The notes under the pieces are model-generated. The model saw only the letters and a list, made by a program, of their open reading frames with translations, was not told where the DNA came from and ran no database searches. DNA of 9,217 bases, from contig CABSZR010000042.1 in the NCBI GenBank assembly GCA_902482185.1, positions 1 to 9,217 of the forward strand, written 5' to 3'. The DNA is from an uncultured Collinsella sp. Its GTDB lineage: Bacteria; Actinomycetota; Coriobacteriia; Coriobacteriales; Coriobacteriaceae. The position numbers and the translations under genes are program-made. Position 1 is the first letter of the stretch. Every line of letters starts with the position of its first letter. Shown one piece after another: positions 1 through 6,165 of this stretch.

Positions 1-1
1 C

Positions 2-2422
2 AACGAGTTCGCTGTCGAGAACATCGAGCTGCAGAAGGCCGGCTTCCGTCGTCTGGGCGTGCTCGGCGATTGGGACAACCCCTATCTGACGCTCTATCAC
101 CAGCATGACGCCGCCGACATCGAGGTTTTCAAGGCCATGTTCGACAAGGGCATGATCTATCGCGGCCACAAGCCCGTCCACTGGTGCAAGCACTGCCATA
201 CCGCACTTGCTGAGGCCGAGATTGAGTACTCCGACGAGACGAGCCCGTCCATCTTCGTGCGCTTTGAGATGACCTCCAAGCCCGCCGGCCTCGAGAACTT
301 CGACGGCCCGGTCGACTTTATCATCTGGACGACCACGCCGTGGACCATCCCCTCCGACCAGGCCGTTTCCCTTAAGCCCGGCGCCGCCTATGTCGCCGTT
401 GAGCACGACGGTCGTGCCGAGGTCATGCTCGAGGACCTGGCTCCCAAGTGCTGCGAGGAGTTTGGCTGGGAGTACACCCCGGTTGTGGTCGACGGTAAGC
501 CCTATGTGGTTCCCGCCGAGACCTTCCACCACATCCACTACAAGCAGCCGATCTTTGACGGTGTTGAGGGCGTGGCGCTCCTGGCCGACTACGTCGGTGT
601 CGATGACGGTACCGGTATCGTCCACAACTCGCCCGGCCACGGCGTCGACGACTACTTCGCCTGCCTCAAGGAAGGCATCACCGACATCTGCATGCCGGTT
701 GATGACGACGGCAAGTTCTACACCGGCGAGGAGTTTGGTACCGGCGGCCCCTTCAGCGGCATGGATACCGATGAGGCCAACCCGCACATCATCGAGTTCC
801 TGCGCGAGCGCGGCACCCTGGTCCTCGAGAAGAAGATCACGCACAGCTATCCGCACTGCTGGCGCTGCAAGCACCCGGTGCTCTTCCGTGCTACCGACCA
901 GTGGTTTGTCTCGATGGACAAGACCGGTTTGCGTGAGCAGGCTGGCAAGGAGGTCCGCGAGAACGTCAAGTGGTATCCGGCCCATGCCGCCAACCGCATT
1001 GGCGCCATGGTCGAGCAGCGTCCCGACTGGTGCATCAGCCGCCAGCGCAACTGGGGCGTGCCTATCCCCAGCTACACCTGCGCCGACTGCGGCGAGAAGG
1101 TCATGAACGACGCCACGCTCGACGCCGTCATCAAGCTCTTCCACGAGAAGGGCTCCGACGCCTGGTTTACTGACGCTCCCGAGAGCTACCTGGGCGAGGC
1201 TTGCGTCTGCCCCAAGTGCGGCGGCCATCACCTCAAGGCCGATAAGGACATCCTCGATGTGTGGTGGGACTCCGGCGTCTCCTGGAAGGCTGTCTGCGAG
1301 TACCGCCCCGAGCTGGAGTATCCGGCGGATGTGTACCTCGAGGGCTCCGACCAGCACCGCGGTTGGTTCCAGAGCTCGCTGCTCACCTCGGTGGGTGCCA
1401 ACGGCCATGCTCCGTACAAGGCGGTCGTCTCTCAGGGCTTCACACTCGATGGCCAGGGCCGCAAGATGTCCAAGTCGCTCGGCAACGTCATCGACCCCAA
1501 CAAGGTCTGCGACGAGATGGGCGCCGATATCATCCGTCTGTGGGTTGCATCCGTCGATACCAGCTCCGACGTTTCCATCGACCACGAGATCCTTGCTCGT
1601 ACGTCCGATGCCTACCGTCGCTTCCGCAACACGCTGCGCTTCCTGCTTTCCGAGCTCGAGGGCCAGTTTGAGCCTGAGACCGACGGTGTCGCCTTTGCCG
1701 ACCTGCTGCCGCTCGACAAGCTCATGGTTGCCCGTCTGACCCAGGTTCAGGCCGAGGTCGACGACGCTTACTCTTGCTACGAGTTCCCGCGCGCTTACCG
1801 TGCGCTTTATGACTTCGTGGTTACCGAGCTTTCCAACGTGTACCTCGACGCCCTGAAGGACCGTCTGTACTGCGATAAGCCCGGCTCGCTCGAGCGCCGC
1901 AGCGCCCAGACCGTGCTGGCCGAGCTCTTCTCGATGCTCATGCGCGACCTGCAGCCGATCCTGTCCTACACCGTCGACGAGGCCATGGCATATGCGCCCG
2001 CCGGCTGCGTCGATCACCAGAAGTACGCCGCGCTGCTCGATTGGTACAAGTCGCCCATCACGGTCGACGAGGCCAATGAGTTTGAGGGCGTGCTCGAGGC
2101 TTCGCTTGAGCTCCGTAGCGCCGTGACCAAGGCCCTTGAGGATGCCCGCTCCGCCGGCACCTTCACCAAGAGCCAGCAGGTCCGCGTCAAGGCGGTCGTT
2201 CCCGCCGAGATGTACGCGCTGCTGACCGGTGATAAGGCCGTCGATCTGGCCGAGTTCTACATCGTCTCCGATGTTGAGCTGACCCAGGGCGAGGAACTCT
2301 CCGTTGCCATTGAAGCTGCCGAGGGCGAGTGCTGCGACCGTTGCTGGAACTACCGCACCACCGTCGGCGAGTACAACGGCCACGCTCACATCTGCAAACG
2401 CTGCGCTGATGCGCTGAACTAA
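2..2422 (+). CDS. ileS: Isoleucyl-tRNA synthetase, 5'-truncated by the window edge
   Basis: Class I aminoacyl-tRNA synthetase that charges tRNA-Ile with isoleucine in the cytoplasm. The reading frame is open from base 2, so about 806 residues are visible. By comparison with family members of about 930-950 residues, roughly 150 N-terminal residues, including the HIGH motif, lie upstream. Motifs seen in order: LGVLGDWDNPY (56-88), the WTTTPWTIP motif of the CP1 editing domain (326-352), GTGIVHNSPGHG with the following DD (608-652), DWCISRQRNWGVP, DVWWDSG, GSDQHRGWFQSS, the KMSKS loop (1463-1477) and a C-terminal zinc finger of CxxCW...CxxC type (Cys codons between 2333 and 2404). Two extra Cys pairs (codons at 1079/1088 and 1208/1217) lie in the insertion after the CISRQR motif and could bind a second zinc. 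The gene ends just before two hairpins. Identity is very secure. Confidence 0.98.
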   Translation, partial: NEFAVENIELQKAGFRRLGVLGDWDNPYLTLYHQHDAADIEVFKAMFDKGMIYRGHKPVHWCKHCHTALAEAEIEYSDETSPSIFVRFEMTSKPAGLENFDGPVDFIIWTTTPWTIPSDQAVSLKPGAAYVAVEHDGRAEVMLEDLAPKCCEEFGWEYTPVVVDGKPYVVPAETFHHIHYKQPIFDGVEGVALLADYVGVDDGTGIVHNSPGHGVDDYFACLKEGITDICMPVDDDGKFYTGEEFGTGGPFSGMDTDEANPHIIEFLRERGTLVLEKKITHSYPHCWRCKHPVLFRATDQWFVSMDKTGLREQAGKEVRENVKWYPAHAANRIGAMVEQRPDWCISRQRNWGVPIPSYTCADCGEKVMNDATLDAVIKLFHEKGSDAWFTDAPESYLGEACVCPKCGGHHLKADKDILDVWWDSGVSWKAVCEYRPELEYPADVYLEGSDQHRGWFQSSLLTSVGANGHAPYKAVVSQGFTLDGQGRKMSKSLGNVIDPNKVCDEMGADIIRLWVASVDTSSDVSIDHEILARTSDAYRRFRNTLRFLLSELEGQFEPETDGVAFADLLPLDKLMVARLTQVQAEVDDAYSCYEFPRAYRALYDFVVTELSNVYLDALKDRLYCDKPGSLERRSAQTVLAELFSMLMRDLQPILSYTVDEAMAYAPAGCVDHQKYAALLDWYKSPITVDEANEFEGVLEASLELRSAVTKALEDARSAGTFTKSQQVRVKAVVPAEMYALLTGDKAVDLAEFYIVSDVELTQGEELSVAIEAAEGECCDRCWNYRTTVGEYNGHAHICKRCADALN

Positions 2423-2423
2423 C

Positions 2424-2479
2424 CGTTGGGGACGTTCTTAAACGACTGTCAAACAAGAACGTCCCCAACGTCAACTTTT
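2424..2479 (+). terminator. Perfect 16-bp hairpin after ileS, GGGGAC-tagged
   Basis: Arms 2424-2439 and 2455-2470 are perfect inverted repeats around a 15-base loop. They start one base after the ileS stop codon. A run of four T follows at 2476-2479, five bases after the stem, so it may act as a weak intrinsic terminator for ileS. Each arm contains GGGGACGTTCTT or its complement. That sequence resembles tags I recall as dispersed repeats in related genomes, so the hairpin may be a repeat element as much as a terminator. The structure is seen directly; the role is inferred. Confidence 0.65.
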
Positions 2480-2488
2480 GTCACGTCC

Positions 2489-2527
2489 AAGCGGCATTCT
2501 GTTTTTCGGAATGTCGCTTTCGTTTTA
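2489..2527 (+). terminator. Second hairpin downstream of ileS
   Basis: An 11-bp stem (2489-2499 with 2509-2519) has one G-U wobble and a 9-base T-rich loop. It is followed by TCGTTTT. The combination of stem and interrupted T tract suits an intrinsic terminator, perhaps the true end of the ileS transcript behind the first hairpin. The stem is moderately AT-rich at both ends, which lowers confidence. Confidence 0.5.
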
Positions 2528-2628
2528 TGCTGGTTATTTCGCTTGCGTTGGTGGATATGTCGTGCGCTCTGCTTGTGGCAATATAAGATGTTTACTTGTG
2601 TTAAACGGAATTCGATGTTCTTGAGGGT

Positions 2629-2634
2629 AGGGGA
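2629..2634 (+). promoter_or_regulatory. Ribosome binding site deciding a TTG start for lspA
   Basis: AGGGGA sits six bases before the TTG codon at 2640 when measured from its last G, a normal spacing. The alternative ATG at 2658 has only a GGGG run ending two bases before it, which is too close. This favours the TTG start, though initiation was not tested. Confidence 0.5.
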
Positions 2635-2639
2635 TTTCT

Positions 2640-3239
2640 TTGGGTCGTGCTGGGGATATGACGCCGCCTTTGCGCTGGCGGTTAGGTGTTGCTGGTGGGG
2701 TGGTGCTGGTTGTGCTGCTTTTTGATCAGCTGACCAAGCTTGCGGTTCGTGCCGTGGGCGACGCTTTGCATGTGACTGTTATCCCCGGTGTGATCGACTT
2801 TCTATTTGTCCGCAATATCGGTGCTGCCTTTAGCATGGGCGAGGGGCATGGCGTTGCGTTTGCTTTGCTGGCGCTTGCGGTCATTGTCGCCATTGCCGTG
2901 TACTTGCTTCGCGCGCCCCAGCTTGCTCGCTTGGAGGTTGTGGGCATGGCTATGGTCGCGGGCGGCGCCATTGGCAACGCGATCGACCGTCTGGCCTTTG
3001 GCTTCGTGACCGATTTTATTGCCACCACCTTCATCGACTTTCCTGTCTTTAACGTGGCCGATATCGGCATTACCGTGGGCGTCGTGCTCGCCCTCTTCGG
3101 CTACATGTTCTTGAGTCCCGCGGCCCGCGAGGTTGATGCGACTGCCGAGCTCAATGCCCGTGATGAGGCCCGCGCTAAGCGCAAAGCCAAGCAGCGTGGG
3201 GAGCGTGCCCGCAAGATTCGCGAAAGGAATGAGCGTTAA
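2640..3239 (+). CDS. lspA: Lipoprotein signal peptidase (signal peptidase II)
   Basis: Membrane aspartyl peptidase that cleaves the signal peptide of diacylglyceryl-modified prolipoproteins. The 199-residue product shows the family pattern: four hydrophobic segments, FDQLTK (28-33), RNIGAAFS (58-65), GGAIGNAIDR (108-117), then the catalytic aspartates at D125 (in GFVTDFI) and D141 (in FNVADIGI). After the last membrane segment, about residue 160, a charged tail of roughly 39 residues rich in Arg, Lys and Glu extends beyond the usual family length of 150-170. TTG at 2640 is preferred because of the well-spaced AGGGGA; ATG at 2658 would shorten the protein by six residues. The stop codon overlaps the start of the next gene by one base (TAATG), so the two are translationally coupled, as is common for lspA-rluD pairs. 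Confidence 0.96.
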   Translation: MGRAGDMTPPLRWRLGVAGGVVLVVLLFDQLTKLAVRAVGDALHVTVIPGVIDFLFVRNIGAAFSMGEGHGVAFALLALAVIVAIAVYLLRAPQLARLEVVGMAMVAGGAIGNAIDRLAFGFVTDFIATTFIDFPVFNVADIGITVGVVLALFGYMFLSPAAREVDATAELNARDEARAKRKAKQRGERARKIRERNER

Positions 3240-4252
3240 TGGCCGACATCCATATTCTTGTTGCCGACGATTCCGCTGGTCAGCGTCTTGACGCCTATTT
3301 GGGCGCCAACGATGGCTGTCCCACGCGCTCTGCCTGCGCGCATCTGATCGAGGGAGGCGCCGTTGCCGTCAACGGTGAGACTTGTCTCTCTAAAAAGTAC
3401 GCCGTACGCGCCGGCGATCGCATCTCGGTCGACTTGCCCGAGCCGCACGACCCGACCGACGTGATTCCCGAGGCCATTCCCCTCGATATCCGCTACGAGG
3501 ACGACTACCTTATCGTGCTCTCCAAGCAGCGGGGCCTGGTGTGCCATCCCGCCCATGGCCACGAGAGCGGCACCCTTGCGAACGCTCTGGTCTACCACTG
3601 CGGCATCGATCATCTTGGTACTGTGCAGGGTGAGGACCGCCCCGGCATCGTGCATCGCCTGGATCGCGATACCTCGGGCCTTATGCTCGCGGCAAAAGAT
3701 GACGACACCCAGCGCGCGCTTCAAAATCTCATCCGCACGCGCACGCTCGACCGCCGCTATATCACGCTTGTCCACGGGCACATCGCCATGGACGAGGGCA
3801 CCATCAATACCGGTATCGCCCGTTCTACGCGCGACCGCGTCAAGATGGCGGTTTCGGATGACCCCTTTGCCCGTCAGGCCATTACGACCTTTAAGGTCCT
3901 CGAGCGCTTTGATTCCACGCGTTTTGACGACGGCTATACGCTCGTTGAGTGCCACCTGTTTACGGGCCGCACACATCAGATTCGCGTGCATATGCGCCAT
4001 ATCAACCACGCCTGCGTGGGCGATCCGCTCTACGGCAAGTGCGATGCGCGTGCCGATCAGGGCCTGACCAGGCAGTTCCTGCATTCTTGGCGCGTTGCGT
4101 TCGATCATCCCGTAACGGGGAAGCGCATTGAGTGCCGTGATGAGCTGCCGTGGGATCTTGCCGCGGTTCTGGACGATCTGGCCCCGCGTTCGCTTGGTCG
4201 CACTGCCGCCGGCGACGACATCGTTCCGCAGCTCGGTCTTCTCGAAGCCTAG
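3239..4252 (+). CDS. rluD: RluA/RluD-family ribosomal large subunit pseudouridine synthase
   Basis: Isomerises specific uridines to pseudouridine, most probably in 23S rRNA. The 337-residue product has an N-terminal S4-like RNA-binding domain (about residues 13-66, starting AGQRLDAYL). The catalytic domain follows, with YLIVLSKQRGLVCHPAHG (90-107) and the family signature HRLDRDTSG at 139-147, whose aspartate D142 is the expected catalytic nucleophile. The later motif GRTHQIRVHMRHINH (243-257) and GDPLYG (261-266) are also typical. The ATG overlaps the lspA stop codon, and AAAGGAATGAG inside the lspA end supplies a ribosome binding site. The exact target uridines cannot be read from sequence, so the rluD symbol means family and synteny, not proven orthology. 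A few residues at the substrate loop differ from the commoner NKPAGLVVHP form (SKQRGLVCHP). Confidence 0.93.
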   Translation: MADIHILVADDSAGQRLDAYLGANDGCPTRSACAHLIEGGAVAVNGETCLSKKYAVRAGDRISVDLPEPHDPTDVIPEAIPLDIRYEDDYLIVLSKQRGLVCHPAHGHESGTLANALVYHCGIDHLGTVQGEDRPGIVHRLDRDTSGLMLAAKDDDTQRALQNLIRTRTLDRRYITLVHGHIAMDEGTINTGIARSTRDRVKMAVSDDPFARQAITTFKVLERFDSTRFDDGYTLVECHLFTGRTHQIRVHMRHINHACVGDPLYGKCDARADQGLTRQFLHSWRVAFDHPVTGKRIECRDELPWDLAAVLDDLAPRSLGRTAAGDDIVPQLGLLEA

Positions 4253-4270
4253 CCAGTATTAGGTGGTTTC

Positions 4271-4304
4271 TTGAACTCGGTAAGCCTGCGGTAAGATATA
4301 CGAT
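4271..4304 (+). promoter_or_regulatory. Possible promoter upstream of the glycosyltransferase gene
   Basis: TTGAAC at 4271-4276 resembles a -35 box. An AT-rich stretch at 4292-4304 offers candidate -10 boxes, for example TAAGAT at a short 15-base spacing or GATATA at 18. The gene behind it changes functional theme and lies 82 bases after the pseudouridine synthase, which fits a new transcript. The match is imperfect, and no clear terminator is seen after the preceding gene. Confidence 0.3.
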
Positions 4305-4324
4305 TGTTTACGTTACACGTTGCT

Positions 4325-4329
4325 GGGAG
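4325..4329 (+). promoter_or_regulatory. Ribosome binding site deciding ATG 4335
   Basis: GGGAG ends five bases before ATG 4335. An in-frame TTG at 4320 lies upstream of this site and has no good site of its own, so the ATG is the better start. Confidence 0.65.
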
Positions 4330-4334
4330 CCTGC

Positions 4335-5630
4335 ATGCTCGCCTTTTTACAAACCAACACACCCATCGTGATCTTCAACCAGATTGTCGTCACGCTGCTC
4401 ACGGTCTGCTTTCTGTACCAGGTGGTCTTCTTTGTCATTGGCGCTCTTCGTGGCGAGGTCGCGCCTCCCAAGGCCAAAAAACTCCATCGCTATGCCTTCT
4501 TTATCGCGGCGCATAACGAGGAAGCCGTAATTGCCAATCTCGTACGCTCCATCAAGGACCAGGACTATCCGTCCGAGCTTATCGAGGTCTTTGTCGTTGC
4601 CGATGCCTGCACCGACAACACGGCGCAGCTCGCGCGCGAGGCCGGTGCCATTGTTTACGAGCGCAATGACCTGGCCCGCAAGGGCAAGAGCTGGGTCATG
4701 GACTTTGGCTTCGACCGCATTCTCAACGAGTATCCCGACACGTTTGAGGGCTACTTTATCTTCGATGCCGACAATGTTATCTCCCGCGATTACGTCTCCA
4801 AGATGAATGATGCCTTTGACCAGGGCTTCCATGTGGTCACGAGCTATCGCAATTCCAAGAACTTCGGCAGCTCGTGGATCTCGGCTGCTAATGCCACGTG
4901 GTATCTACGCGAGGCGCGCTTCCTCAACAACGCGCGTAATATCTGCAAGACGTCCTGCGCTGTTTCGGGTTCGGGTTACCTTATCTCGTCAAGCGTTATC
5001 GAGGGCATGCACGGTTGGCAGTTCCACACGCTGACCGAGGACATTCAGTTCACTACGTTCTGCGCTATTCACGGTATTCGCATTGGCTATGCGCCGGCGG
5101 AGTTCTTTGACGAGCAACCCGTGACGTTCAAGGCATCCTGGAAGCAGCGTATGCGCTGGACCAAGGGCTTTTACCAGGTGTTCTTTACCTACGGTAAGCA
5201 TCTGGTCAAGTCGACGTTCCGCTATCATCGCTTTGCCGCCTACGACATGTTCATGACGATCGCCCCGGGTATGCTGCTATCGCTGATCTCGATGCTCGCT
5301 AATGCGACGTTCTTGATTGTGGGTGGCCTTTCGCATGGTTTCTTGGCTACCGAAGTCGAGATGCAGGCGTGCGCCGCTTCGCTCATTATGACCTTCGCCA
5401 TGATGTATCAGACCTTCTTTATCCTGGCGCTGCTCACGACTATCTTTGAGTATAAGCACATTCACTGCGCGCAAAAGTGGCGTCTGGTGACTAACCTGTT
5501 TACCTTCCCGATCTTTATGTTCAGCTATATCCCCATCACGGTGGCCGCGCTGTTCCTGAAGGTCGACTGGGTGCCGACGCAGCACGCCGTCAACGTTACC
5601 CTTGACGAGGTCATGCAAGGCGCCAAATAA
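4335..5630 (+). CDS. Membrane-anchored family 2 glycosyltransferase (BcsA/IcaA-like)
   Basis: Probably transfers sugar from a nucleotide-sugar donor to a growing polysaccharide or glycolipid at the inner face of the membrane. The 431-residue product has an N-terminal membrane segment (about residues 10-37) and a GT-A catalytic domain with AAHNEE (58-63) and DACTD (90-94). It also shows KGKSW, the metal-binding DAD triad (144-146), TED with the likely catalytic base (234-236) and QRMRW (271-275), the QxxRW signature of processive enzymes such as cellulose and hyaluronan synthases. Three or more hydrophobic segments follow (about 305-335, 345-370, 385-410). No PilZ domain is visible. The sugar, acceptor and processivity are unknown; no partner genes for export or modification flank it. 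It is bounded by a possible promoter and a strong terminator, so it may be transcribed alone. Confidence 0.88.
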   Translation: MLAFLQTNTPIVIFNQIVVTLLTVCFLYQVVFFVIGALRGEVAPPKAKKLHRYAFFIAAHNEEAVIANLVRSIKDQDYPSELIEVFVVADACTDNTAQLAREAGAIVYERNDLARKGKSWVMDFGFDRILNEYPDTFEGYFIFDADNVISRDYVSKMNDAFDQGFHVVTSYRNSKNFGSSWISAANATWYLREARFLNNARNICKTSCAVSGSGYLISSSVIEGMHGWQFHTLTEDIQFTTFCAIHGIRIGYAPAEFFDEQPVTFKASWKQRMRWTKGFYQVFFTYGKHLVKSTFRYHRFAAYDMFMTIAPGMLLSLISMLANATFLIVGGLSHGFLATEVEMQACAASLIMTFAMMYQTFFILALLTTIFEYKHIHCAQKWRLVTNLFTFPIFMFSYIPITVAALFLKVDWVPTQHAVNVTLDEVMQGAK

Positions 5631-5638
5631 CCACCACC

Positions 5639-5680
5639 AAAACCACCGCAAAGGGGACAGGCACCTTTGTGGTGGTTTTT
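5639..5680 (+). terminator. Strong intrinsic terminator after the glycosyltransferase gene
   Basis: A 16-bp stem (5639-5654 with 5664-5679, one G-U wobble) encloses a 9-base loop. The T run at 5676-5680, partly in the stem, leads into GCTTTTG. It begins eight bases after the stop codon at 5628-5630. The left arm and loop contain the tag GGGGACAGGCACC (5653-5665), like the tagged hairpin after ileS. CCACC units before the stem (5631-5638) could compete for the right arm. Confidence 0.8.
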
Positions 5681-5698
5681 GCTTTTGCGATGCAGCTC

Positions 5699-5707
5699 GA
5701 GGAGGAG
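5699..5707 (+). promoter_or_regulatory. Ribosome binding site of the A24 peptidase gene
   Basis: GAGGAGGAG contains the full AGGAGG core six bases before ATG 5712. Earlier in-frame starts lie inside the terminator hairpin and have no such site, so this fixes the start. Confidence 0.8.
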
Positions 5708-5711
5708 TCCG

Positions 5712-6134
5712 ATGGTCTATATCCCGTTTTGGATTTGCATCTTTGCCGGCGTGGCAATTGATGCCCGAGAGCGACGGTTTCCCAATGGGCTTGCCGGCGC
5801 ATGTGCCGTGGCGGCGTTGGCGGGCGTTTGGCTCGACCTCGGTTTGAACACAGCGCTTGACCACGCCGGTCTTGCGGTCATCGTCTACCTTGTCCTTGTG
5901 CTTACTGAGTCACTCTGGCGTCGCCTTCGCCACGCCCCCGGCATTGGCATGGGGGACGTCAAGGCACTCTTTGCCCTTTGTACCTTCGATCCCCTGGGCG
6001 GCGTTGTCGCGTTTGCGGTTGCGCTCCTGACCCTTGCCGTCGCTTGCCTCATCGCAAAATCACGCTCCCTGCCATTGCTGCCGTTTTTGGTGCCTGTTTT
6101 TGCCATAATCGAGGTCGTGGGCTGCACTTTGTAA
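5712..6134 (+). CDS. Minimal prepilin-type (A24) aspartyl peptidase
   Basis: Predicted membrane peptidase of the type IV prepilin peptidase / TadV-CpaA group, which cleaves leader peptides of pilin-like proteins. The 140-residue product is almost entirely hydrophobic. It carries both active-site signatures: IDARERRFPN with D17, and GIGMGDVK with D82 in the GxGD motif (79-82). It lacks the N-terminal methyltransferase part with Cys pairs found in PilD-type enzymes, so it corresponds to the peptidase domain only. The start at 5712 follows a near-perfect ribosome binding site. No pilin, secretion ATPase or Tad genes lie in the window, so its substrate is unknown. It is 31 bases upstream of dgt and may share its transcript. 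It may instead be a peptidase-fold protein with another role, but both aspartates are intact. Confidence 0.82.
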   Translation: MVYIPFWICIFAGVAIDARERRFPNGLAGACAVAALAGVWLDLGLNTALDHAGLAVIVYLVLVLTESLWRRLRHAPGIGMGDVKALFALCTFDPLGGVVAFAVALLTLAVACLIAKSRSLPLLPFLVPVFAIIEVVGCTL

Positions 6135-6153
6135 CCGATTGCGCATCCTTCTT

Positions 6154-6159
6154 AAGGAG
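6154..6159 (+). promoter_or_regulatory. Ribosome binding site deciding ATG 6166
   Basis: AAGGAG lies six bases before ATG 6166. A nearby ATG at 6161 is out of frame and too close, and an in-frame TTG at 6139 precedes the site. ATG 6166 is therefore chosen. Confidence 0.75.
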
Positions 6160-6165
6160 CATGCC

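Noticed and set aside
2544..2587. Candidate promoter for lspA with TATAAG near 2582
   Set aside because: No acceptable -35 hexamer lies at 16-18 bases upstream, so a promoter is expected here but cannot be placed.
2426..2725. Small + strand open frame covering the ileS-lspA gap
   Set aside because: It begins inside the hairpin arm, has no ribosome binding site, an unusual Cys/Trp/Phe-rich composition, and overlaps the start of lspA in another frame.
3236..4108. Long minus-strand open frame (290 codons) opposite the pseudouridine synthase gene
   Set aside because: It mirrors the codon-phase bias of the real high-GC gene on the + strand, and its translation shows no domain motif.
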